Assembly (NCBI GenBank): GCA_914767715.1 | Contig: OU612070.1 | Location: forward strand, 24,232,025-24,296,024 | Length of the DNA: 64,000 nt | Source: Membranipora membranacea | Taxonomy: Eukaryota; Bryozoa; Gymnolaemata; Cheilostomatida; Membraniporidae | Direction: 5' to 3' | In this document: positions 23,526 through 33,969 of the stretch, piece by piece | Numbering within the stretch: position 1 is the stretch's first letter | Layout: every line of letters begins with the position of its first letter | Program-made: the position numbers and the translations under genes | The notes under the pieces: generated by a model | Databases searched by the model: none | What the model saw: the letters and a program-made list of their open reading frames with translations, nothing else | What the model was told of the DNA's origin: nothing

Positions 23526-24379
23526 TGTTTCAGGTAAGTGACAGCATATTAATAAAACCTGTGCCTTCTCTCTTACCCATCTAATTTTGCATTGCAGGTT
23601 TTTGGAACTTCTGATATCAGTATGTCTGATTTTGGTTCTCTTTCCATATCATGAACTCTCCAGTTTTGACAAGCTTTGTTTGTTGGGGGAGGGGGAGAAG
23701 GCCAAAGCTTTTTGTCACAAAACTCAATAAAGTTTTCCTTGATTTCAAGAGGGAACACCTTCTTCTTGACAGTTTGATGCAATAACTGACAAAAACTGTG
23801 AAAAGGAGTTTTTAGCAGAGCAAGGATTTATAGGAGGGAAAAGTTGTTCAGTATTTTGTCATTTGCATTCAGAAACACAACAGTTCCAAAACCATTGCTA
23901 TAAGAGTTGTCTATTCTTTATCAGAGAGAAAGCAATGGGTAAGAAGACATGTATAACAATATATCTGAATGAGGTAGCAGTACTCAATGCTGAACAATTA
24001 TTTCATTATTTTTTATTGCATTACAGTCTAATGACCAGCTGATGCCGAAGTTTGTACAGCTAGGTTATCACAGATGTCTGGGAGGATGTGACGGCTGTGT
24101 AGATCTCAGAGTTAAGGATAACAAAGGTAACCTGCTAGGGAAAGGTCAAGGGTAGGATAAGGACCGCTCAATCGTGTTCTCACACCACACCCCTAAATAT
24201 AACTAAGTCTACCAGCGTAAAAACCAATGCACAAATCTTCTTAGTGATCTATCTCCAAATCATCAAGTTACCATCTGATTCTGAAGCAGATATTAGGGAT
24301 AGGATACCCCCACCCCCTCAGAAAATTGGTTATTATAGATTAATTTGCAAAACATTACCAGAAAAACCTTTGGTGCGGA

Positions 24380-24560
24380 AGCTTCTGACCAAAGTGAGGG
24401 CAACCCGCCATATCATATGACGCAAAACAGGAGCTTTGATACAATCAAATCCTTGGCTATCAAGCGAGAGGTCCCGGGTTCAAATCCCGCCCATGTCTCG
24501 AGGGATATACCCTGGCTTCTTCCTACCCATAAACCATAATACGCAGAACAACTTCAAACC
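24380..24560 (+). mobile_element. tRNA-derived SINE (partial)
   Basis: A B-box promoter (GGTTCAAATCC, 24478-24488) is followed by a SINE-like body (CATGTCTCGAGGGATATACC then CTTCTTCCTACCCATAAACC). The A box is poor. No cloverleaf forms, so it is not a tRNA gene. Confidence 0.5.
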
Positions 24561-25620
24561 AACAACTCTCACAAATCACCCTTATCTCCCAGTCAGACAA
24601 CTCCCATAATCACAACACTGATAGATTGAACATACTCATCCTTCTAACATCAAGGATATGTTCTATCAGCTATAATCAAGATTTTCAGGGCGTCTTTCAG
24701 GACTAGAGGTGTCAATCACCTGTTCTCTGGAGAGTACCATCTCATACCACTACCCTCCTCCCACATAAGACAAGACAAGACATCACACTAAAACAATTTT
24801 CATAGTTTCTTTTCTCAAGTTTTGAGGTCATTTTGTAGATGTTTTGCATTTTTATGATTGTCTAAGTTTATAAAATCCTGCTGGCCTACCACCAAAATGT
24901 ATCTGATGTTTTATCGTTCGCTGATCTCGTGATTCTGGCTGCTACAAACGCTGCAAATATTGGCATGTATAAAGGAATTAAGCTTATATCAAAGCATTTT
25001 AGTATCGTATTCTCTACAGACACCGGGAATACCCAACAGTACTGGGAAACTCATTTATTGCTGGGAATACCCTTCATTACTGGCAAAACTTTACAGTTCC
25101 GGGGATACCCTACAGTACTGGACTTTGAGTGCATACCATTTCAGGAGGTACTCGATTGATATCTCTTCAGGTGGGCAGAAAAACTTGTGATGATCCAGAG
25201 AATCCTGATAAAGTAGTGGACTTTCCTAAAGGCTCAGATCCGCATGCTTTAGATAGATTGATGGAAGAGTTTGATTTGACGAGAGAAGAGGCGATAGCAT
25301 TGATAGGTTAGGCAACTGAGTGAAACTACATTCTTGTCTTATTGATTTAATTATAAAAAAACTTTTAATGTGCTTGACATAGGGAACTTTACTTCAAAAA
25401 AATATCATTTTAATCAAGTTTCCTTGCTAGTACATTAGCAAATCCACCTAATTGATCAAGTGTCGATATGGATTGGTTTATGTTGTAATATTGTTCTCCC
25501 CAACTGCAGCCTACCTGCTGGTACCAATGCAGAGTGAAAAGAAAATAAGTATTCCAATAAGTTTTAATGTACATTCTTATTGTTTGAGACAAGTTCATCA
25601 ACAGTACATGTTAGGGAAAC

Positions 25621-25621
<1 letters not shown>

Positions 25622-25654
<33 letters not shown>

Positions 25655-26337
25655 GTTCTATCACTAACATAAAATAATATGTTGCGAGATAAGGGTGTTC
25701 ATACTGGAAAGGAGCCAGCACATACAAGGAAAAATAATTTTAAACACTGATGGATGATTAAAAGAGAATATCATTTAAAATATGGATAGCATGCCTCAAA
25801 AAACAGTCTTTACCAAGGGCACTTCTGTGTTTAATTGTTCGATACCTGCCTGAGGGGCATTTAGCAAGAAATTTGTCCATAAAGTGGTCATCGTCATGGA
25901 TATATCGGAGGGCAAGTGTTTTGGTACGCTAAGTCATACATGGAGTTTGAGCTTTGAGGCCTGATTAAAAAACTTGCTCAAACGTTTCTTGTCTATAGTA
26001 GTGTATAATACTGGTAAACAATAAGTGAGCAGGGAAACAATAAAACTTTTAAATAACATAGTGGCAAGGGGTATGGTGCTAAGATGTACAAAATTCCTGA
26101 CAATATACATACGCCGCTCAGCTTTACTTACAACAGACTGAATGTGTTCTTCAAAGCGCAGCTTTTGATCTAACATAATACCAAGATAAGTGACTTTGTC
26201 ACACATAGTAATGCTTTCACCATTTAAAACAATAGGAGGGGTATGGGGCTTAGTTCGTTGAGTAGAAAATAATATTTCCTGAGTTTTGCTGGCATTCAAT
26301 AAAAGATCATAATCAGAACATTGCTTAGAAATAAATT
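25622..26337 (-). mobile_element. 5'-truncated LINE fragment, reverse-transcriptase C-terminus
   Basis: Minus-strand frames read the RT thumb (LLNASKTQEILFST, VTYLGIMLDQKLRFEEHI, LLTYCLPVLY). After a frameshift near 25934 comes the C-terminus (FLAKCPSGRYRTIKHR). The 3' end is a tetranucleotide run, (TGAT)8 at 25622-25653 on the plus strand. It is absent from the left arm, so it inserted after the inverted duplication. The PSGRYR tail matches the fragment at 52873-53150. Confidence 0.8.
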
Positions 26338-27326
26338 ATTACATTATAAGTTTATGTAGAGTCCCAGCAACTGTGTTCATGCTACATCTGATTGGTTCAG
26401 AGAGCCTAAATGATGAGCTGTACAAAATAAGCTTTACAGGCTGAATTCGCTCCCATTGGCCTTTAAACATGTCTACTTTTCTTCAGGTGCACATTCCCTT
26501 GGCAGGTGCCACAAAGAAAATCTAGGATTTCAGGGGCCATGGGATAATACACCTCCCATTTGAACAACGCTTACTACGCAGCTTTGCTTGGCTTCATGAA
26601 AGTTGTCAAGACTCCAGCAATGAACTAAGGTTTAGTTCATTGACTCCAGTAAGTTGAGTCGATGCTTATAAAGTTCAATTAATTAAATCATATTATGGCT
26701 TCAGGCAGAAAATCAGAAGTCGTCTACTCAGAAACAATGAGGAAACAAATCACATCGTCTCATGTTCGTAATATTTTATCAAAGTAAAAATTATAATCTG
26801 AATGAAAAAATCAATTTTTATTCAAATTTATTGGCATAACTCTCATTCGATAAAAATGTTTTATAAAATCAGCCATCGAGAACTAATTTGAAGCATTCTC
26901 TCCAATTCTGACGCAAAGAATAAATCAACCTAATTCCTAGAAATAAACAGCATCATATATGATTACAACCTGGTCTCAGAAATTGTGGCCTTGTGGGGCA
27001 TGTGATATAACCACCTGATTTATTCAACTATCTTTATTAAAATCAACCCCAAGGAGATCGAGTAATGTTTCGACCAATCAACTTTAACCATTTCTATTGA
27101 TTGGAGGAGCTCCCATCAGTAGATACTTGAAAGAGCGGATTTACCGTCAGACTTTACCCGTATGATGTTAAATGCTGAGACGATTTTTGTATCTTACTTT
27201 ACTTTGTCAGGTGATGAGAATACTCCGAGCTGCAGCTTGTCTCGATGTCCCGTAGGAGATAGCTGTCAGGATCGGCTCTGTCATGTATCTCAGGATTAAG
27301 ATGTGGTGGGTGTCACTTAGTCACAT

Positions 27327-28656
27327 GGTCACTAAGTCAGATGATCATAAAGCTAAATTGACACTTGGTCACATGGTCATTTAGTCCGATGGTCACATCA
27401 TCACACCGTCGCAGAGTAGCGTAGTAGCATAGTGACACAGCGGCGTAGTAGTATAGCGGCGTAGTAGCGTATTAGCATAATTGCGTAGTCGAATGGTCAG
27501 ATTGTCACATCGATAAACATGGTTACATTGTCATGGTAGCACGTAGACCCAAAGCCATAAATTGTCACATTGTCACATGGTCATGATTTGGCTTGGCGTT
27601 ATTGCCTTTGCTTAGGATTCTTAGACAATTAAACACGGTAAATGTCGGTCTACTTGTACTCACACCATATTTCGTGTTGTTCACATGATGTGCAGTTAAC
27701 AAAAATCATCTCTTTGGTGAGTATTTCAATTTGATGCTTCCTTCACTGAACGGCTTTATTTATTGTAGGCCAGAAACTACAAGAATAACCAGGGTGAGTT
27801 TCATAAGGATTTTATCAGAGCTTTCATTAAGATGATCAGTAAGACTCACAGCACTCTCACCCACACACTTTATACAGATGTGATTATAAAAGGTCATATT
27901 ATATTATGTGATGTCAAAAAAATACTCCTGAGGAGTTAATATTGGCTAAAGAATAGTACAGCTATTTTTGGGATGACATAATAATATCTAGCACCAAATT
28001 TGAGTATTGAATCAGTATTATTTAATCTAGAACTATTGTACTTTTCCTTCTTCTGATATCTCGCTTGTCTTGGGTAGATGTTTTTTTTTTTATTAATACA
28101 ACTATACAATACAAGGGTGACTATTTCATTTAGTTATAAGTTGTCTAAGACAAAACCAGATTGATTCTGTGTCATTATAATGTGTTTATATGATGATGAT
28201 TGATGATCAATCTTTGGTTGCATCTGAAAATTAACCTTGCAATGAGACAATCCTTGAACTTTCACTGTGACGAATTTACTGTTTACTGAGGAGATTAGCA
28301 AATCAGAGTTTTTACAGTAGTCTTTCTCAGAGAGGAAACATTTAGATCAACTTGTTTTCACATTAATGAACAATACATGTTCAAGTAGGTCTATATATGA
28401 TCACCACAAGTATTATTTAGCAGACTTAATAATTATGCGGCCAAATCGTGAATGATAATATTCTCTGATGACTTATCTGCGGAGTTCAAGGTATCAGCGC
28501 TTCTATCAATTAATTATTATTTTTATAACGTCATATACATATACCAAGGAGTGACTCATATATTTATATATATAAATTATTTGATAACTAGCTTCCCCCG
28601 AGCGATACGTCGATTTGGGTTCAACTGTGTAATAGTATGTGAAAAATATAAATATT
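27327..28656. other. Gene-free stretch with a degenerate GTCACATGGTCA / GCGTAGTAG repeat
   Basis: Bases 27327-27560 are built of short irregular repeats (GGTCAC, AGTCAGATGATC, GCGTAGTAGCATAG). The rest is AT-rich without supported exons. Confidence 0.5.
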
Positions 28657-28824
28657 TCATTGATACTTGTCAAATAAAGTGAGCTCATTATTTATTCGCC
28701 GTTGTCCGTCAGTACCTTCCCTGAGCTTCACAGCATACGGTTCAAAGCCAAACAGCTCTTCGTTCATCAACTTTATCTTTGTTCCAGAATACCACAGTGC
28801 AAGCTCTTTTGGGACTAAAACCAT
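28657..28824 (-). other. Small open frame of 55 codons, unassigned
   Basis: ATG at 28824 reads MVLVPKELALWYSGTKIKL and ends at TGA 28657. Composition is protein-like, with KLMNEELFGFEPYAVKLREG in the middle. It lies 180 bases beyond the end of the fibrinogen-related gene on the same strand, inside what should be its 3' region. It resembles short ORFs carried by some mobile elements, but no family is recognised. Confidence 0.25.
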
Positions 28825-29001
28825 AACTCAACCTCCTGCACTTTGAACTTGAATAACAGATTAATAATTTAGAAGAGTATCGTGGGTCGTTTAAAGTTAA
28901 ACGTCATTGAAGGATAGGCCAGCTAATTCAATGTGCGTATTCAAAGCAGAATCCGAAGCGAGATGTAATTCGTAGAATTATATTGTACATTCACCTAGGC
29001 G

Positions 29002-32000
29002 TTAGGCTGATGCTCCTTTACACTTATAATATATTTCCATTCTGTAAATAAATCTAGTAGGCCCCCCAACTTTCCATGCTGCCCATTGTATGGCATATTG
29101 ATCTGTCTTCCCATTCAGTGCGTATGATCTAGCACTAGTTGTATGCCACCAGGGACCTGTAATCAAAAAACAAATATATGAATATCATCTTACCAGATGT
29201 CGTACTGTCAATATTCAGTGGGAATAAACTACAATTTTCTAGGATTGGTATTTCAAAGCTGTGCCAATTTTCTGGTATTCCGAGTTCCTGGCTACAGTTA
29301 GAGTGAATGTATGCATGTTTTGCATTCATTTCATCCTCTGAGAAAATATGAACCTTTTTATAGCGTGCTCTGATAAAACTAAAATGTGAATTATCACAGT
29401 TGTTCACTTTGTTTACTCAGACAATCTACTCACCACTGTATGCCATGACATTGAGATTACCATTTCCATCCCAATCATACGGTAAGGCAGAAAAGTGTCG
29501 CCCTCTCTGATATTCCATTCCATCGCCGACATTTCCGCGCACCAGAGCCCCTGTAAATTAGTGATTATATTATATAATAACAAATATACAAAATTAATAA
29601 TAATAAAATAATAATGAAAAATGATTATTATCTCTAGTAACAAGAAGAGCCGGAAAAGGTTTTCAGCTGATTCGGCACTAAGCTTCAAACATTTGAGGTA
29701 ATTTGACAGCAATATGTTGAAGCCTCGCTCCTTAGTGGCGCATGGGCCAGCTATCCAGCTAGAGCTGAGCAACTTTGATATGGCGAGTGTGATTTGGGTT
29801 AAAAAAAAGTATCCTTTCTGTACAGATTATAACACCTCTGCCTAATATACCTTTGTGACTTGTGAACTTATGACTTACCTAGACTTAGTGTTTTATGGAT
29901 AGAATTAGCCACAGAGAACTCGTCGTACTCCGCCCAGCCATAATTACCATCCTCATCCCACATTTTGAATCTGAGGCTACAATCGGAGCACGAAGAGGTT
30001 ATCTGTGCTATGATGTCTGTACCTGTGAAATATTACAAGAAAAAGGTTACATTTAATACAAAATATTATTTATAATACATAAACACTAAGTATTCGCAGG
30101 AGGAAAATCTTGCCTTATAGCGCTTATTGGATTTAATCAACTGCAGTTGATTTAATCCAATAGCTAAAATATTCTCACCCTCTTTCCACTCTGTCGGCCT
30201 AAATTTAGTGCTAGCCGTAGACTTAATAATAAACCTAGACAGGACACTATATGGAGCATTAGCATTGAGGCACTGGGGTATATAATTGTTGGTGACGTAA
30301 CAACATTGGAAGGTGTAGAAGCAATGATGCTATCATTGATTTACTGTCCAAAATCCCGCTTTTTTGTCAATAACTCGAATAATTTTGATAGCTTGAAAAT
30401 TACAATAGATTATAAAGCGATTTTCAAATTCAAATCCAATCGAAATTGATCGAGTCATGAACTAAAAATCTGGATTATGGACAGTAAATCAATGATTGCA
30501 TCATTGCCTCTACACCTTCCAATGACGTTACGTCGCCCCTCAATTAAGTGCCTCACTTCAGCTGTATATGGTGTCATCTCTGTATATGGTGTCATGTCTA
30601 GGTTTTTTATTAAGTCCATGGTGCGAGCTAACATTAGATCTCAAAAACTAGCCAAGAAAAGCGCTAGGTTACATGACATCCTCTAGGGTATCTTCTCCAT
30701 GTGGTTAATAAATAAAGGTTTTGTGATTATCAAGTATTATTTATACAAAAATGCAGAGTAATGAATATGCTAAGATAGAAGAAGAAGAGATAATCAATGT
30801 GCAGGCTATGAACAGTTGGGTGGAGCGCTACCCAACAAAACCCTACCCGACCCAACCCAATCAATCAGAGAATAGACATTGACTAAGAAGAGAGGACCTT
30901 AGCTTATGTACTCTTATCTTTACATACCTCCAAAATAATCTCCAGTCTCCAGAGTGAATCCTTCTTCATACCTCTCTATTGTATACGGCTGCCAGGCAGC
31001 ATCATTACTAGCCTGCCTTCTAATGTTCATCACCCATAATGTCCAATCTGTCAGGCATAAACATAGCAACCATATCATATAATTTTAAATATATATATAT
31101 TATATATATACACCATATCATATATATATATATAAATATATATTTAAATATATATGAATATATTTATATATATATTTATATATATATATGTATACTTTTA
31201 ATACTCAATAACAGTTATAATGAGCAGAATAATTGTGGCAATTTCAGCATTGCTCAGGAATTTGTTTTGTTTTCGTTATAAATATATGTGCATAATTTCA
31301 TCTTCATGTTTTTCATATTTCATAAACATGTTTAAACATATGCATTTAATCTTTATATAGCCCATTTCAACCAAAGGCAACAGACAATTTCTGTGTAAGC
31401 TGCCCCCTCTTCACCATATTTTACCGCTTCAAAAACAGGACAGATAAGTTGCATCCTTAATTCAGCCTCTTTGCTCGAGATTTTTATTACCTCTTTGTTT
31501 CAGATCAGTTTAGTCAGGTTTCACATTTCAACTTTTCGACCAATTTCATTCTGAAAGACATGTACAAATTACACCCAAATTCAAATAAATTCTTCAATAA
31601 TATGTCATTAGAATCTACTTTTAGATTTAGTTTAAGTTCAATAATCAGTCATAAATCATTCAAAAGTAATCTTTTTCATAATCTTGATTGAAATTTTGTT
31701 TCCCTAATTTTCTCGATGGCTGGTTGTGTAAACCATTCTCATCAAATGAAAGATAATGTAAGACAAAGATTTATATACTTTACCAGTTTCAATGTTTAGT
31801 AAGCAGTGGAAGTGAGAGGTAACATTAACGATCGGTGTGAAAGTAGCGTGTGAGCATCTGAACTCTACATCTCTCTGAGTATTCTTATATCTCAGACAGA
31901 TCTGATTACATTCTCCTCTACTGGTAACATTCTGTGTCTCCACTTTTTCTGTGAAATAAAAATATATAAAATACAAATACAAATACAAATATAAAATAAA

Positions 32001-32321
32001 AACTAGACAGGAAATCAAACTAAAGATGGAAGGGTATGCACAGATATTATCGGTACAACTGTACTACCTGGTAAATAATATGAATGGAAAGGTATTATTG
32101 AAATGAGTTTCTTTTCCCTGAAAATCTCACACTTCAAATGTTACTCAAACCTTAAAAAAAATTGTTTGTAGCTCCTAATAGAATTATAGCTCCGTAATTT
32201 ATAACAATCTGAACACACATTGGCAAGATAATATGTAGATGTTACCTGGACAGAGTAATTGTGCAGAGACACCTCCCAGACAGATACAAAAGAGGCAGAA
32301 AAGTTTACTGTAGGATTTCAT
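29002..32321 (-). CDS. Secreted fibrinogen-related domain protein
   Basis: Six exons: 32321-32246, 31948-31784, 31047-30928, 30022-29879, 29550-29434 and 29156-29002. Every intron is GT-AG in phase 1; the CDS is 777 nt, 258 aa. Residues 1-20 are a signal peptide (MKSYSKLFCLFCICLGGVSA). Residues about 38-80 have a Cys pattern like a PAN/apple domain (ECNQICLRY..FRCSHATF..HFHCLL). Residues about 81-255 are a fibrinogen C-terminal domain: YEEGFTLETGDYFGG, RFKMWDEDGNYGWAEYDEF, GNVGDGMEY, HFSALPYDWDGNG and GGPWWHTTS..ALNGK. The usual Cys pair beside the ligand pocket (NCA and WW..C) is missing, and only an early CSDC pair remains. The acidic DWDGNGN loop may still hold calcium. Such proteins are secreted lectin-like recognition or matrix factors. 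Uniform phase-1 introns suit domain shuffling. Confidence 0.88.
30125..30162. repeat. 38 bp palindrome
   Basis: TATTGGATTTAATCAACTGC followed by AGTTGATTTAATCCAATA is an inverted repeat about its PstI-like centre CTGCAG, with one mismatched pair. It lies in intron 3 of the fibrinogen-related gene, just beside the 30.2 kb hairpin. Confidence 0.7.
30205..30635. mobile_element. Fold-back MITE in intron 3 of the fibrinogen-related gene
   Basis: The left end GTAGACTTAATAATAAACCT with AGACAGGACAC faces the right end GTGTCATGTCTAGG with TTATTAAGTCCATGG. Inner blocks also pair (GTGACGTAACAACATTGGAA with TTCCAATGACGTTACGTC; GATTTACTGTCCA with TGGACAGTAAATC). No coding capacity; the 69-codon frame inside is incidental. 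Confidence 0.75.
31087..31194. repeat. AT-rich microsatellite
   Basis: Imperfect TATATA/TAAATATA runs in intron 2 of the fibrinogen-related gene. Confidence 0.85.
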
Positions 32322-32381
32322 GTTCGTCTGTCAGTCAGCAAAGTTCTTCTTCAAATACAATCTGCTCCGGTCTAGTCGTGA

Positions 32382-32388
32382 TTTTATA
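32382..32388 (-). promoter_or_regulatory. TATA box of the fibrinogen-related gene
   Basis: TATAAAA on the minus strand, 61 bases upstream of the ATG. It predicts a start near 32355 and a leader of about 35 bases. Confidence 0.55.
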
Positions 32389-32389
32389 C

Positions 32390-33969
32390 AACCGTAAGAG
32401 TGCACATTATAATAATCAGATAATTTGATTTTCAATGAGAGAAACTATATAAATAATACATTCTTTTTTAGATACAAAAGGGCTAAGAACGTTCTCCTGG
32501 GAGACCTAGCTTACTTCAAACTATAAATTATTCAGTAATGGCTACCAAACTCTTCCGTGTCAAACCATGGATATGGTGTGAACTCAGTGCCATACAGTTC
32601 AGCTTTACTTTAGGATCTCCCTGAAATAAAAGAGGAAAAAAGTGAAATGTAAAAACGAATGAAAAAATCTGTACTATTGATTTTGGTTATATCATCTATT
32701 GTCTGTTCTTTTAAGCCGCATAAAAATTTAATTAGTTTTTCAAAGGGTTGGCGTTCATTGGATATCTTCATTAGCATCATTTTAATTTGATGAGAAGGGT
32801 TGTCGGCATAAAATTTTATGATTGTGCTGTATATTCCAGACGACAGAGCATTCAACAAGGCAAGCATTGGGGAGAATCAATAAAGAATATCAAGTCGGTA
32901 GATGAACTTAGGAATGAAATCTTATTTAAAACCGTTTTTATAACAAATTTCGTGTGCATCAAATAGTCTGGCCTATTGTTTTCAGTTCATTTTATTCTCT
33001 ACCAAGTATTTTCTGTGGTTTATGTAGTTGGTTAACTTTACTGGTAAACAGGAACAATTAGTTTTGTTTTTTGTAACCTATGAATACCAGAATATCAAGT
33101 CAGTAAATATCACCAATGACCTTCACATTCTGCTCAACCTCTTAATTCTCCGCACTGTCAAACGGCTCTACACATCACAAAATAGACCTCTGGATGCATC
33201 TCATATCACAAATAGAATATCAATTTGTAGAACTGGTGAGTGAGTCGTCTGCTCTTTGAGCATGGAGAGACGACTCTTAATAGTGAGGCATGAAGAAGTC
33301 ATACCTTGACTGGAGCAGGGAATTACATGGCCTGATTTATCATGATGACTAAAGTCATACAAGCCGTAGAGAACTAGATGTATACTCAACAGCAGTCCGC
33401 AGGTAAATGTGGTATGGTAAAAAATGGTTTTTATTTGGAGAATGGACATATATATACATTATTTTATTTGGCAGACAATATCATCCTGGATGGATATTTT
33501 CCATAATATCATATAATAATATGATAATCATGCGTGAACAATGAGCTAGCCGAGTATATATGAATGGAGATCCAGACCATAAACCTCTCTCGTAATGTTT
33601 GCACAAGTTACACCTCACTCAGACAGCTCCAAATTTCAAAAGGTCTGTGCTTTTTGCAGTACTGAATAAATGAAATCTCATGAACGACTTTTTGCAAGGC
33701 TGTCAGTGGAAATCAATTATAAATGTAAATATTTGGCAAGTTTGTACATGGCATGGTTGAAGTCTGGTGGAGGTTGACAAAAACCTTTCTTTTTAAATAG
33801 CATTAGGATATTAAAAACAATTGAAGACAATCTACTTCCATTATATAACACAGTGTCTTCAGTGACGTAATCTGCATCAACTGTCTTAGTAGGTTTCATC
33901 TTACAGGGATAAAGCTAGTGGGCATAGCTTGTGGTTTACAGCTAATGGGTCAAAGCTAGTGGGGTATAG
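32390..33969. other. Gene-free stretch
   Basis: No supported exon between the fibrinogen-related promoter and the end of the coiled-coil gene. Bases 33903-33985, overlapping that gene's stop codon, form a loose tandem repeat (AGCTAGTGGG..ATAGC). Confidence 0.45.

Larger units (their letters stand above)
21884..27299 (+). pseudogene. Haem peroxidase (ascorbate-peroxidase-like), right copy, broken
   Basis: Blocks in gene order: 21884-21916 (MNYEVGICNIK), 22066-22112, linker frame within 22959-23525, 24027-24126 (distal haem exon, VQLGYHRCLGGCDGC, intact frame), about 24855-24975 (VLSFADLVILAATNAAN), 25145-25306 (GRKTCDDPENP..ALIG), about 26487-26617 (AHSLGRCHKENLGF) and 27211-27299 (CSLSRCPVGDSCQDRLC, TAA). 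Lesions differ from the left copy. The donor after 22112 is AT instead of GT. The acceptor and one base are lost before VLSF, and the donor after it is AT. A one-base deletion lies after PWDNTPP, and the donor of that exon is lost. A LINE fragment lies in the intron. The distal Arg is Gln and the residue after His is Arg, so peroxidase chemistry is doubtful even in the ancestor of the two copies. Confidence 0.72.
21688..27326. repeat. Right arm of the large inverted duplication
   Basis: Matches the minus strand of 1 to about 9205 in order: ATG exon, hydrophobic exon, linker, distal haem exon, GG block, AHSLGRCH exon, Cys-rich last exon and 'TGGGTGTCACTTAGTCACA' end. It lacks the full-length LINE and the 2151 hairpin, but has its own inserted LINE fragment (about 25622-26337) and a local GGGAATACCC-type tandem repeat (25020-25125). 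Confidence 0.85.
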
